Positions 25,614-33,942 are shown, counted from the first letter of the stretch. The stretch is 64,000 bases of DNA from Methylobacteriaceae bacterium (GCA_020638195.1 JACKJC010000006.1:62001-126000), one strand, 5' to 3'. The notes: a model not told the origin generated them from the sequence alone. Numbers and translations are program-made.

Positions 25614-27044
25614 TTTGGCGGATCGCCTGCGCGCTCGTCGCGCATCCCCGGCGAGCGCGCGCCGGCCGAGCGGCGCGAGCAGATCGGCTTTGCCCTCCAG
25701 CGCATAGGCGCAGGCGTCCTGCGAATGCGAGAGTTGCGCCGTTCCGCCGATCAGGCGCGGCAGCACGCGGTTCAGCAGGTTCTGGCCGAAACCGTCGAGC
25801 CGCCCGCCAGGCCCGCCGCCGTTGCGCCGCCAGTCGAAGCGCAACGCGCCATCGTCGACTCGCCAGTTCACGTCCACCGCCATCTGCGCGTTCTGTGGCG
25901 CATTGCGCAGGTCGCCGGCGAGTTCGTTTATGGCGAGCGCGAAATTCTGCGCGGCTTCCGGCGACAGCAGCAGGTGGGGACCGTCGATCTTCAGGCCCGG
26001 CACGGGCGCGGCCAGCGCCGCGATTTCGCGGTCGAGGACGGCGCGCAGCGGCACGCCGCGCCAGTTCGCGTCCACGAGAATTTCGTGGGCGCGCGACAGG
26101 GCCGCGAGACGGGAATCGAAACCCTCCATGAATTGACGCACATCGCCGGCGCCGCTCGAACTCTGGCGCGCCATGCCGTGCACGACAGCGAGCAAATTCT
26201 TCGAGCGATGGGTCAGTTCCCGCATCAGAACACGCAACTGACGCTCGTGCAGAACGTGCCGTGTAACGTCGATGGAGACGGTCATCACGCCTTCCACGCG
26301 GCCGTCGACCATCAGCGGTTCGACACGGCCCTCGTACCAGATCGGCCCGTTGGCTGTGGGATAGAGCGCCTCGAACTTTCCGGCCTCGGCGGTCTCGATC
26401 ACGCGGCGCTTGACCGCCGCCTGCTGCGCCGCAAGATCAGCCGGCAGCACCTCTTCCGGCAGGTGTCCGATCATGTCCGCGCCCTTCAGCGGCGGCGGCG
26501 GGTTATACATCCAGGTGTAGCGAAGGTCGCAGTCCTGATGGGCGACGACAATTCCGGTTCCCTGCAGCGCGATCTCGAACCGCCGACGGACGAGATCGAG
26601 ATCGCTCGTGCGCTCCGAGACGCGTCGTTCCAGTTCATCGCGCGCGCGACTGAGTTCCGCGACGGCCACGCGCCGGGCGTCCCGTTCGGCGCGCAATTCA
26701 CCGACCGCCTTCACCAGTTCGTTGTGCGTGGGCTCGCGCGACAGGCCGGGTATGAAAGCCCAGATCGCGAGGGCGAGGGCAAGCGCGCCCGCCGCTACGA
26801 TCGCGGCGATGACGTTGAGAAGGACATATCCGGGAAAGAAGCTGGCGATGTAGTGGAGGACGTTCGCTCCGGCGATGGCGGCGATGAAGACGCTCATCAT
26901 CGCCATGGGCCGCAGGCGCGGCCCAATTCGCGTGCGAACCCTGAACACGAGCCACAAGAACCCGGCGCAAACCGACGCCGAGGCGACAAGCGTCATTGCG
27001 TCCGTCGCCAGACGCAGTTGCGACGTTTCCAGCGGAGCCACCAC
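25584..27044 (-). CDS. PAS/HWE-type histidine kinase homologue with degenerate ATP-binding domain, next to phyR
   Basis: 486 residues. Three membrane helices (about 17-98), a coiled coil (about 110-150), a PAS domain (about 152-262, with YTWMYNPPPPLKGADMIGH) and a HisKA_2/HWE dimerisation domain with His279 in MRELTHRSKNLLAVVHG. The ATP domain is abnormal. Where the family has HELATNAxKYGALS it reads NELAGDLRNAPQNAQ (373-387), and the WxE motif reads WRR. The N-box Asn and the Lys-Tyr-Gly are lost, so kinase activity is doubtful. It lies 59 bases after phyR on the same strand, so co-transcription is likely. The last 30 bases overlap tRNA-Arg. Confidence 0.85.
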   Translation of the reverse strand: MVAPLETSQLRLATDAMTLVASASVCAGFLWLVFRVRTRIGPRLRPMAMMSVFIAAIAGANVLHYIASFFPGYVLLNVIAAIVAAGALALALAIWAFIPGLSREPTHNELVKAVGELRAERDARRVAVAELSRARDELERRVSERTSDLDLVRRRFEIALQGTGIVVAHQDCDLRYTWMYNPPPPLKGADMIGHLPEEVLPADLAAQQAAVKRRVIETAEAGKFEALYPTANGPIWYEGRVEPLMVDGRVEGVMTVSIDVTRHVLHERQLRVLMRELTHRSKNLLAVVHGMARQSSSGAGDVRQFMEGFDSRLAALSRAHEILVDANWRGVPLRAVLDREIAALAAPVPGLKIDGPHLLLSPEAAQNFALAINELAGDLRNAPQNAQMAVDVNWRVDDGALRFDWRRNGGGPGGRLDGFGQNLLNRVLPRLIGGTAQLSHSQDACAYALEGKADLLAPLGRRALAGDARRARRRSAKWRPRQDSNL

Positions 27045-27103
27045 AAACCCTCTATGCGCCTCCAGGCGGAAAGCGCATCCTCCCAGACCAGATGCGCGAG
27101 GCC

Positions 27104-27910
27104 TCAGGCGCTGCGCTTCATGGCCGGCGATGCGTTCGCATCGAAGAACAGCGCCTGCGACACCACCGCCTTCACTGTCTCCTCGCGGAACGGTTTCGCG
27201 ATCAGGAAAGTCGGCTCGGGTCGTTCACCTGTGAGCAGGGATTCCGGATAGGCGGTAATGAAAATCACCGGCACTTCGAAGGAGGCGAGAATGTCGTTGA
27301 CGGCGTCGAGCCCGGAGGAGCCGTCGGCAAGTCTGATGTCGGCCAGCACGAGCCCCGGCCGATGCTTGCGCGCCATGGCGACGGCCTCGTCGCGCGTGCG
27401 AGCATTGCCGACCACCGTATGGCCCAGGGACTCGACGAGCGACTCGAGATCCATGGCTATGATCGGCTCGTCCTCGATCACCAGTACGCGCGAGGCGACC
27501 TGCTCGCCGATCTGGCGGGCAGCTTCATTCAGGAGGCCGCCGAATTCCACCTCGTCGACACCGAGGATGTGGGCCGCGTCATGATTGGAAAATCCTTCGA
27601 CGGCGGTAAGGAGGAACGCCTGCCGGGGCGCGGGCGTTATCGCCTCGAGCCGGCGTTCGGCGACGCCGGTCGGGGCGGAAGCCGCCTCGACATCGATACT
27701 GTTCATCGGGTTGGCGTTCCACACCTGCGAGAACAGGCGGTAGGTGGCCACGCGCGGATCAATCGACTTGTCGAACGCCCCAGGGTCCACGAGAAGCGAT
27801 TCCAGCATCGCCACCACATGATTGTCGCCGCTCGACTGGTTGCCGCTCAGGGCGCGCGCGTAGCGACGCAACAGAGGAAGTTGCGGCGAAATCAACGACG
27901 TTATGGTCAT
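27104..27910 (-). CDS. phyR: PhyR, general stress response regulator (sigma-like domain plus receiver)
   Basis: 268 residues from ATG 27910 (a TTG at 27916 is also in frame). Residues 1-135 are an ECF-sigma-like domain without DNA-binding competence (ITPAPRQAFLLTAVEGFSNHDAAHILGV). Residues 141-260 are a receiver with the phosphoacceptor Asp191 in VLADIRLADG, Thr219 and Lys239 in IAKPF. On phosphorylation the sigma-like domain binds NepR and frees EcfG. It is divergent from nepR-ecfG and has its own perfect EcfG-type promoter, which implies positive autoregulation. Confidence 0.96.
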   Translation of the reverse strand: MTITSLISPQLPLLRRYARALSGNQSSGDNHVVAMLESLLVDPGAFDKSIDPRVATYRLFSQVWNANPMNSIDVEAASAPTGVAERRLEAITPAPRQAFLLTAVEGFSNHDAAHILGVDEVEFGGLLNEAARQIGEQVASRVLVIEDEPIIAMDLESLVESLGHTVVGNARTRDEAVAMARKHRPGLVLADIRLADGSSGLDAVNDILASFEVPVIFITAYPESLLTGERPEPTFLIAKPFREETVKAVVSQALFFDANASPAMKRSA

Positions 27911-27967
27911 GAACAATCTTTCCGACTCGAGCCAGGGGGCAGTATCACGCGCCCCTTCGCCACCGAC

Positions 27968-27992
27968 AACGCATGGCCGCGCGCACGGTTCC
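27968..27992 (-). promoter_or_regulatory. EcfG-type promoter of phyR
   Basis: On the minus strand GGAAC (27992-27988), 16 bases, then CGTT (27971-27968): an exact match to the published EcfG consensus. The predicted start of transcription is about 50 bases before the phyR ATG. Confidence 0.88.
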
Positions 27993-28022
27993 TCCGCGCC
28001 AGGAAAAAATTTCAGATCGGTG

Positions 28023-28047
28023 GGAACCCCTTGTTCAAATAGACGTT
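28023..28047 (+). promoter_or_regulatory. EcfG-type promoter of nepR-ecfG
   Basis: GGAAC (28023-28027), 16 bases, CGTT (28044-28047), 61 bases before the nepR ATG. It faces away from the phyR promoter 30 bases to the left, so both arms of the switch are under EcfG control. Confidence 0.9.
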
Positions 28048-28108
28048 ACGGTTCGCGAGTGCAGGACCGGCAGGCGCGGAACCGGTGGCCGCCACAGGAA
28101 GGGCGAGT

Positions 28109-28309
28109 ATGTCGCAGAACGAAGAGAAGCCCCTTAATGGAAAGGGAGCGGTCAAAAAACCGATCCAGGCCCACCTTGGCGATCAGCTGAAACGATATTT
28201 TTCATCCATCGTCTCCGAGCCGGTTCCCGACCGCTTCGCCAGTCTGCTGGACGAACTCGAGAAGCGCGAGCGCAGCGGCGCGCCGCAGAGCCCGGAGGCT
28301 CGCGAATGA
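28109..28309 (+). CDS. nepR: NepR family anti-sigma factor
   Basis: 66 residues from ATG 28109 (a GTG at 28085 would add eight). The helical core HLGDQLKRYFSSIVSEPVPDRFASLLDELEKRE is the NepR signature of two helices around the EPVPDRF turn. NepR holds EcfG inactive until phosphorylated PhyR takes it over. It overlaps ecfG by four bases (ATGA), the usual coupled arrangement. Confidence 0.93.
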   Translation: MSQNEEKPLNGKGAVKKPIQAHLGDQLKRYFSSIVSEPVPDRFASLLDELEKRERSGAPQSPEARE

Positions 28310-28860
28310 CGGCCATTGCCGCTCTCAAGAACGCGCTCCTTGCAGAAATCCCTTCGCTACGCGCTTTCGCCATCTCCCTGTCCGGCAATGGCGACAAGGC
28401 CGACGATCTCGTTCAGGAAACGCTGATGAAGGCATGGGCGGCGCACGCTTCTTTCGCCGAAGGGTCCAACCTGCGCGCCTGGCTCTTCACGATCATGCGC
28501 AACACCTATTTCAGTCAGTACCGCAAGGCGCGACGCGAGGTTCAGGATGTCGACGGCGAGGCGGCCGCAAGGCTCGTGTCGCATCCCGAGCAGCAGGGCC
28601 ATCTCGACCTCGCCGACTTCCGTATGGCGCTTGAGCAACTCTCGCCCGACCAGCGCGAGGCGTTGATTTTGATTGGCGCCTCGGGCTTTTCCTACGAGGA
28701 AGCGGCCGAAATCTGCGGTTGCGCCGTCGGCACTGTGAAGAGTCGGGTCAATCGGGCGCGCCAGCGGCTCTTGCATCTTCTCGCGCTGGACAGCGCCGAC
28801 GAACTCGGGCCTGACGCGGCGCCGCTATCGGGCAAATCGCCGGCGCTGCACGATAACTGA
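28306..28860 (+). CDS. ecfG: ECF sigma factor EcfG (general stress response)
   Basis: 184 residues. Region 2 (about 12-80) has ADDLVQETLMKAWAAHASFAEGSNLRAWLFTIMRNTYFSQYRK; region 4 (about 108-165) has LSPDQREALILIGASGFSYEEAAEICGCAVGTVKSRVNRARQRL. This is the ECF15/EcfG pattern. It directs RNA polymerase to GGAAC-N16/17-CGTT promoters, six exact copies of which lie in this locus. A 20-residue tail follows region 4. Confidence 0.95.
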   Translation: MTAIAALKNALLAEIPSLRAFAISLSGNGDKADDLVQETLMKAWAAHASFAEGSNLRAWLFTIMRNTYFSQYRKARREVQDVDGEAAARLVSHPEQQGHLDLADFRMALEQLSPDQREALILIGASGFSYEEAAEICGCAVGTVKSRVNRARQRLLHLLALDSADELGPDAAPLSGKSPALHDN

Positions 28861-28873
28861 CCCAGTCAGGCGA

Positions 28874-29962
28874 TCAGTTCGGCAGTTCAGGCGGGTCTTC
28901 CTCCCGAAGCTCATCCGCGATGATCTTTAGGATCAGCAGTAGTGGCGCGGCGATCACCGCGCCGATAGCGCCCCACATCCACGTCCAGAAGACGATCGAC
29001 ACGAAGACGAGAAAAGGATTGATCTCGAAGCGGCGACCGACGATCGCCGGCAGCACGGCATTGTCGATCACGAAATGCACGACGAGATAGATGAATGCCG
29101 GCGACAGGCCCGCGATCCATTGATCGTGGATGGCGAATCCGGCTGCGAGCAGCGCAACGAAGACAATCGTCACGCCGGCGAAAGGAACGAAACAGGCGAC
29201 GAAGACGAACACGCCCCACAGCAGCGGCGCGCCCAGGCCCGACATCCACGCCAGACCCGCGGTAAAGACGGCGAGCGCGCCATAGACCAGCGCCGCGCTG
29301 CCGAAATAGAGCGCGAGCGCGTCTTCGACGCCGTTCAGGATGCGCAGCGCCGCAAGACGATTCTCGCGGCGCGCTTGCGCCAGCACGATCTTGCGCCGGA
29401 GGTCCGCGCGACCGGCGACAAAGAAAAACAAGGTCGCGACAAAGATCAGGAAACCGCCGAGCGCAGGCGTCAGGCCGCCCACGACAGTCGTGACGGCGTT
29501 CATGTCGAAGGCGGGCGCTGCGCTCGACGCCTTTTCGGCGGCGGGGCCGAATATCTGGATCTTCAGGATCTGCAGCGGTCGAAGGATGCCGCCGAGCAGT
29601 GCGTAAAGCCGCGCGATGAGTTCCGGGGCCCGCTCCACGAAAGCGCCGAGACGCGACGTCAGGGCGGCGGCCGCCAGCACGATGGCGACGGCGCTCGCCG
29701 CCGTGAAAGCCGCCGCGGCGAGAAAGGGTGGAATGCCAAGCGATTGCGCGCGATCGCCGAATCGCGACAGCACGACGCCGACGACGACCGCCGCGAACAT
29801 CGGGGCGACAATCGACGACGCCTCGTGCAGGGCGAACAGGACGCCGAGGCCGAACAGGCCGACTGTCGACGAACGCGCAATCGAAACCAGCGCTGCGGAC
29901 GAGAAGATTGGACCCGGCCGTTCGGTGGTGTCGACCTGCTCGCGGAGGTTCTTTCTGTCCAA
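28874..29962 (-). CDS. AI-2E family transporter (PerM-like)
   Basis: 362 residues with seven to eight membrane helices. The family's central region reads FVPFAGVTIVFVALLAAGFAIHDQWIAG and FVIDNAVLPAIVGRRFEINPFLVFVSIVFW. Members have been linked to AI-2 export or Na+/H+ exchange, but the substrate here is unknown. It is convergent with ecfG, 13 bases apart. The start is TTG 29962 with a poor ribosome site. A degenerate EcfG-like element lies upstream. Confidence 0.85.
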   Translation of the reverse strand: MDRKNLREQVDTTERPGPIFSSAALVSIARSSTVGLFGLGVLFALHEASSIVAPMFAAVVVGVVLSRFGDRAQSLGIPPFLAAAAFTAASAVAIVLAAAALTSRLGAFVERAPELIARLYALLGGILRPLQILKIQIFGPAAEKASSAAPAFDMNAVTTVVGGLTPALGGFLIFVATLFFFVAGRADLRRKIVLAQARRENRLAALRILNGVEDALALYFGSAALVYGALAVFTAGLAWMSGLGAPLLWGVFVFVACFVPFAGVTIVFVALLAAGFAIHDQWIAGLSPAFIYLVVHFVIDNAVLPAIVGRRFEINPFLVFVSIVFWTWMWGAIGAVIAAPLLLILKIIADELREEDPPELPN

Positions 29963-29995
29963 GTGGCGGCCCGTCGCTCGAAAGTGTCTACGCTC

Positions 29996-30020
29996 AATGC
30001 GCGTCGCGACGAATTGTTCC
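29996..30020 (-). promoter_or_regulatory. Degenerate EcfG-like element before the AI-2E family gene
   Basis: Minus strand GGAAC (30020-30016), 16 bases, CATT (29999-29996). One mismatch falls in the conserved G of the -10 element. Spacing and location are right, strength uncertain. Confidence 0.3.
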
Positions 30021-30043
30021 GTTGCCGCTTCGCCAGAGTCCCG

Positions 30044-31159
30044 CTAGCCTTCGGCGTCCGCGTCGACGTCGGCGTGCGGCGTTCGCGCCTTTGTCCCCAT
30101 CCTCTCGCCAGGCGCGAATACGATCGCGACCCGTGTGCCGTGCGCCATCGGCTCGTAGATCAATTGGGCATCGAGCGTGCGGGCCATCGCCTTGAGAATC
30201 TTGGCGCCGAGCCCGGTGCCCGTCGCGGGCCCCGCGCCGTCCCAGCCGACGCCGTCGTCCTCGACGACGATCCGGTGCGCGCCATCCGGCAGGACCTTCG
30301 AATAGACGCGCACCGGGCCGCCGGTCTGTTCGGGATAGGCGTATTTGAAGGCATTCGTGACGAGTTCGCTCACCATGACGCCGAGCGCGACGGCCTTGTC
30401 GGTCTTGACCGAGCCGGGCGCGAGCGACGTTTCGATCCATGTCGCCGCATTGACGCCGCGCATGGAGGCGCCGAGCTCCTGCACGAGATGGCCGAGATAA
30501 TCGTCGATGTCGACGAGATCGACACGGCCGGACGTGTAGAGGCGACGATGTACGCCAGAAACCGCTGCGATCCGGTTCTGCGTTTCCTGCAGCGCGTGCT
30601 GCGCCGCCTCGTCGCGGATCAACGAGGCCTGCATGCGCACCATCGAACTGACCAGCGCCAGCGAATTGGCGACGCGGTGGTTGACCTCCGCCAGCAGCGC
30701 TTCGGCGCGATCGCGCGCCTCGCGCACGGCGCGCTCGCTGTCGGCGCGCAGGCGCTTGAGGCGTGCGCGCTCGAGCGCCTGTTCGAGGGCGGCGATCAGG
30801 AGATCGTAGAATTCGCCGGAAAGGTCCTTGATCACATAATCGTCGGCGCCGCGTTTCAGGGCCTCGACCGCCAGCCGCGCGTCCATCGAGCCCGTCACGT
30901 AGACGATCGGCGGCCGGCCGCCGCGCGGCCCGACGCGATCGAGCTTGTCGAGCCCTGTCTCGCCCGGCAGCGTGTGATCGAGCGCAACGACGTCGATGCC
31001 TCCCTCGGCGATCCGCGCAAGCGCGTCGGCGCTGTTGCTGACATGCGCCATCGTATGGCCGCGACGCCTGAGCGCCTTGCGGACCAGAGTGGCCAGCGCC
31101 TCGTCGTCCTCGACATAAAGAACGACAATGGGGCCCGATAATTCGGCGCCGAACGGCAA
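30044..31159 (-). CDS. Hybrid response regulator / HisKA_2 histidine kinase
   Basis: 371 residues. Receiver domain (about 11-125) with Asp61 in VVALDHTLPGETG and Lys111 in YVIKD; HisKA_2 domain with His161 in LLAEVNHRVANSL; HATPase with intact N-box SELVTNAFKYAYP (Asn269) and GVGWDG and GTGLGAKIL. A receiver N-terminal to the kinase makes its activity switchable by an upstream kinase. The start is TTG 31159, one base after the stop of the preceding receiver gene, with GGAG six bases before it; translation is probably coupled. It is the last gene of the four-gene operon beginning with the iron-permease gene. Confidence 0.9.
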   Translation of the reverse strand: MPFGAELSGPIVVLYVEDDEALATLVRKALRRRGHTMAHVSNSADALARIAEGGIDVVALDHTLPGETGLDKLDRVGPRGGRPPIVYVTGSMDARLAVEALKRGADDYVIKDLSGEFYDLLIAALEQALERARLKRLRADSERAVREARDRAEALLAEVNHRVANSLALVSSMVRMQASLIRDEAAQHALQETQNRIAAVSGVHRRLYTSGRVDLVDIDDYLGHLVQELGASMRGVNAATWIETSLAPGSVKTDKAVALGVMVSELVTNAFKYAYPEQTGGPVRVYSKVLPDGAHRIVVEDDGVGWDGAGPATGTGLGAKILKAMARTLDAQLIYEPMAHGTRVAIVFAPGERMGTKARTPHADVDADAEG

Positions 31160-31160
31160 G

Positions 31161-31604
31161 TCAGTCGGTCTCCGGAACTTGCATCACAGCCAGGAACAGG
31201 CCCAGCTGGCGGATCGCGTTGGCGAAGCTCTCGTAGTTGAGCGGCTTCGTGATGTAGACATTTGCGCCGAGATCGTAACAGCGCTGGATCTCGCGCTGGT
31301 CGTCGGTGGTGGTCAGCACGATCACGGGCGTGCGGCGCGTGTTCTCGTTCGCCTTGATGCGCGCGAGTATGTCGATGCCGGTCATGTCGGGCAGGTTGAG
31401 ATCGAGCAGGACGAGAAAGGTGCGCCCGATGCTCACGTGTCCCGACTTGTCTGCGCCGAAGAGATAGTCGAGCACGCTCGTGCCGTCGCGAAACGCGAGA
31501 ATCTCGTTGTTGACGCCCGCGCGCCGGATATTCTTCTCGATCAGTCGTGCATGGCCTTCGTCATCCTCGACCATGATGATCGAGACGGGCCTGGGGTCTT
31601 TCAT
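31161..31604 (-). CDS. Single-domain response regulator (Rcp1/CheY-like)
   Basis: 147 residues, one receiver domain. Acidic pocket MVEDDE (12-16), phosphoacceptor Asp68 in LLDLNLPDMTG, Thr in VIVLTTTDD and Lys in VYITKPLNYESF. No output domain, so it passes phosphate on or acts by protein contact. ATG 31604 shares one base with the stop of the upstream kinase gene (TGATG); a GTG at 31607 is the alternative. The order membrane kinase - receiver - receiver/kinase suggests a linear relay. Confidence 0.92.
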   Translation of the reverse strand: MKDPRPVSIIMVEDDEGHARLIEKNIRRAGVNNEILAFRDGTSVLDYLFGADKSGHVSIGRTFLVLLDLNLPDMTGIDILARIKANENTRRTPVIVLTTTDDQREIQRCYDLGANVYITKPLNYESFANAIRQLGLFLAVMQVPETD

Positions 31605-33106
31605 CACGTCGTTTCGCTCCTCAAGAGCGCGCCGAGATCGCGCGCGATGCTGACGGTGAAGGTGGTTCCGCTCGAGCCGTCGCTCTCGACTGTCACGTCG
31701 CCGCCGAGCCGGCGCGCCAGCGCGCGCGTATGCGCGAGGCCGATGCCGTCGCCCGGCCGGTCCTGGACGCCCGCGCGCCGGAACAGGTCGAAGATGCGTT
31801 CGTGATCCGTAGGCGCGACGCCGCGCCCGTTATCCTCGACCTCGAACACGGCATAGCCGCCGCGCGTCTTGCCGCGAACCTCGATGCGGCCGGGCCGGTC
31901 GTTGGTCAGATATTTCGCGGCATTGTCGAGCAGGTTCGAAAAAATCTGTTCCAGCGCGGCGCGATCCGTCACGACGTTGGGCAGAGCGCCCTGGATCGTG
32001 ACGCCCGCGCCGGCGTCGTCGAAACGCTGACGGATCGCATCGATGCAGGTCTGAATGAGGTCGGTCGTCTTGATCGCCGACGGCTCGAGAATACGCCGAC
32101 CGGCGCGCGACAGCTTGAGGATCTCGTTGATGAGATTGTCCATGCGGTTCATCGACGAGCGAATGAAGCCGAGCGCTTCGGGAATGTCGGCATCCGTCGC
32201 GTCGAATACTTCGGCAAGCGCCGGATCGGCGCGGTCGGCGCCCGATTTCTCGACAAACTGCTTCAGAAGGTTGGTCGAAGTCTCCAGCTCCGAGATGAAG
32301 CCCATGATGTTGACGAGCGGCGCGCGCAGATCGTGGCTGACAATGTAGGCGTAGCGTTGCAATTCGTCATTGGCGCGCAGAACGCCCTCGGTGCGCGAGC
32401 GGACCCGCTCCTCGAGATTCGTGTTGATCTCCACCAGCGCCTCGCGCGCCTGATCGAGTTCGCGCATGTGGCGGACGATGAAGAGCGTTGCGGCGACGGC
32501 GAGCGTCACGATCATCCCGACGCCGAGCGCGATGAGCGTGGTCAGCGTCGAGGAGGCCTCGCGCATATTGTCGGCCTGGCGCGTGCGAATGCTTTCGGCG
32601 ACGCGCTGTACCTGGTCGACCTTGGCGCGAACGGCGTCCATCGCGACCTTGCCGCGGTCGGAGGCCGACATCATGGCCGCTGCATCGGTGTCGCCGGCGC
32701 GCAGAGTCTCGAGAGTCCCGCGAACCAGAGCGAGCTTGGCCTCGCCCAGTCGAAAGAGCTCGTCGATCAGCGCCGGGGCGATCTCGGGCCGCGAGAAAGC
32801 GGCCGTATTGTCGCGAATCGCCTTTGCATCGCCGGGAATCTCGGCCAGCGCGTCCCGGTAGGGCGCAAGATAATCCTCGCGGCGCACCAGCTGATAGCCG
32901 CGTAACGATGTCTCCGCATCCACGAGATCGGACTGGTACTTCAGCAGCAAGGCGTCGAGCCGCGCCGCCGTCAGCGCATCGGCGGCATAGGTCTGCGTCC
33001 GGTTCGAATACAGCACGGAGGTGATGACCATGATCAGCAGCGCGAACACGCCGAATGCGAGGAAGACGAGGTTGTAGCCGACGAACCGGCGCGACTTTCG
33101 AAACAT
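31604..33106 (-). CDS. CHASE3-type membrane sensor histidine kinase
   Basis: 500 residues from ATG 33106. Membrane helix about 10-33, periplasmic CHASE3-like helical domain about 35-185, second membrane helix about 188-212, coiled coil, then HisKA with His258 in YIVSHDLRAPL and a complete HATPase (NLLDNAAKYL, DNGRGV, GDGIGLAHTRALARRLGG). CHASE3 senses unknown extracytoplasmic signals. It starts 7 bases after the iron-permease-like gene and overlaps the next gene by one base. Confidence 0.93.
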   Translation of the reverse strand: MFRKSRRFVGYNLVFLAFGVFALLIMVITSVLYSNRTQTYAADALTAARLDALLLKYQSDLVDAETSLRGYQLVRREDYLAPYRDALAEIPGDAKAIRDNTAAFSRPEIAPALIDELFRLGEAKLALVRGTLETLRAGDTDAAAMMSASDRGKVAMDAVRAKVDQVQRVAESIRTRQADNMREASSTLTTLIALGVGMIVTLAVAATLFIVRHMRELDQAREALVEINTNLEERVRSRTEGVLRANDELQRYAYIVSHDLRAPLVNIMGFISELETSTNLLKQFVEKSGADRADPALAEVFDATDADIPEALGFIRSSMNRMDNLINEILKLSRAGRRILEPSAIKTTDLIQTCIDAIRQRFDDAGAGVTIQGALPNVVTDRAALEQIFSNLLDNAAKYLTNDRPGRIEVRGKTRGGYAVFEVEDNGRGVAPTDHERIFDLFRRAGVQDRPGDGIGLAHTRALARRLGGDVTVESDGSSGTTFTVSIARDLGALLRSETT

Positions 33107-33113
33107 CAAGGGG

Positions 33114-33557
33114 TCAACCTGACGTCGCGGGCGAACGGCTGGTTCGGGACTGAATTTCGACCTTCAGCCGCTCTACGACCGCGTCGTCGAGATCCTCGAT
33201 GCCGACCAGTTTGTCGCGTGCGTCTTTCGTCGCGCAGATCAGTTCATCGAGCTTGACCTGGATTGCCATCGCGTCCCGGTTTTGAGCGTTCTGGATAACG
33301 AAGACCATCAGGAAGGTTACGATGGTCGTGCCCGTATTGATTACGAGCTGCCACGTGTCGGACCATCGAAAAGCAGGGCCCGACAGACCCCAGACGAGAA
33401 TGGTGGCGACCGCAACCACGAAGGTCGCCGGTCGACCCGCGAGTGCGGCGACCAGCGCCGAGAAACGGGCGAAGCCGAACGACCCCTCGCTCTTGGTCTG
33501 CTCGAGAGTCTCGTTACGCTCGCGCACTTCATGAAAGTGAATGTAGCGATCGTTCAT
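33114..33557 (-). CDS. Low-affinity iron permease family protein
   Basis: 147 residues from ATG 33557 (GTG 33566 also possible). Two membrane segments (RPATFVVAVATILVWGLSGPAF and WQLVINTGTTIVTFLMVFVIQ) are followed by the family motif NAQNRDAMAIQVKLDELICA. Bacterial members have only the core of yeast Fet4 and transport has hardly been tested; calling it a permease is family naming. It is the first gene of an operon with three phosphorelay proteins and has a perfect EcfG-type promoter. Confidence 0.87.
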   Translation of the reverse strand: MNDRYIHFHEVRERNETLEQTKSEGSFGFARFSALVAALAGRPATFVVAVATILVWGLSGPAFRWSDTWQLVINTGTTIVTFLMVFVIQNAQNRDAMAIQVKLDELICATKDARDKLVGIEDLDDAVVERLKVEIQSRTSRSPATSG

Positions 33558-33602
33558 CGGCCCCACCGGAATCGAATGCTCTGGTCACGCTTCCCGGCCC
33601 AT

Positions 33603-33627
33603 AACGCGCGGGCGGGGTAGGGGTTCC
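33603..33627 (-). promoter_or_regulatory. EcfG-type promoter of the iron-permease/kinase operon
   Basis: Minus strand GGAAC (33627-33623), 16 bases, CGTT (33606-33603), about 45 bases before the ATG at 33557. Exact match to the EcfG consensus. Confidence 0.85.
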
Positions 33628-33663
33628 GTCGCGCCGAGAAACGATTTGGGGTTAAAGCCTCGA

Positions 33664-33828
33664 CTAGCTCGCCGACACGAGTTGTACAGCGACGGAGACG
33701 AGGAAGAGGACGAGAAACAGTCCGAAAAGCGCGCGAGCGGCCCCAGAAAATGCGCGGGCTGCGCCGCCGAACCCGAGGACGCCTGCAACAAGCGCGATCA
33801 CCAGACAAATCAAGGCCCAATACAGCAC
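33664..33828 (-). CDS. DUF1328 small membrane protein (first copy)
   Basis: 54 residues with two membrane helices (WALICLVIALVAGVLGFGG and LFGLFLVLFLVSVAVQLV). I chose GTG 33828: it has GGAG seven bases upstream and yields the family start (M)LYWALICLVIALVAG. ATG 33843 is in frame but would lie within about seven bases of the predicted transcription start. DUF1328 proteins are stress-induced membrane proteins of unknown function. A second copy lies at 35014-35187. Confidence 0.85.
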   Translation of the reverse strand: MLYWALICLVIALVAGVLGFGGAARAFSGAARALFGLFLVLFLVSVAVQLVSAS

Positions 33829-33856
33829 GAGAACACTCCGCATTTTTCGCCATTGC

Positions 33857-33881
33857 AACGCGCGATGGCCGCGACGGTTCC
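33857..33881 (-). promoter_or_regulatory. EcfG-type promoter of the first DUF1328 gene
   Basis: Minus strand GGAAC (33881-33877), 16 bases, CGTT (33860-33857). The CGTT lies 29 bases before the GTG start chosen for the gene. Exact match. Confidence 0.86.
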
Positions 33882-33917
33882 ACGCGAAATCCGCGCGAGA
33901 CAATTGTTCGCGGCGAT

Positions 33918-33942
33918 GGAACCGGGCGTGATCACGCGTGTT
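33918..33942 (+). promoter_or_regulatory. EcfG-like promoter toward the 25-residue peptide gene
   Basis: GGAAC (33918-33922), 16 bases, TGTT (33939-33942). Only the least conserved base of the -10 element differs. It points to the small gene at 34101, leaving a leader of about 150 bases. Confidence 0.5.

Noticed and set aside
24820..25614. Long minus-strand frames across tRNA-Pro and tRNA-Arg
   Set aside because: They consist of antisense of DUF192, NDUFS4 and tRNA genes and contain typical tRNA-antisense peptides.
29075..31141. 688-codon plus-strand frame opposite the AI-2E and kinase genes
   Set aside because: Antisense of clear receiver, kinase and transporter domains.
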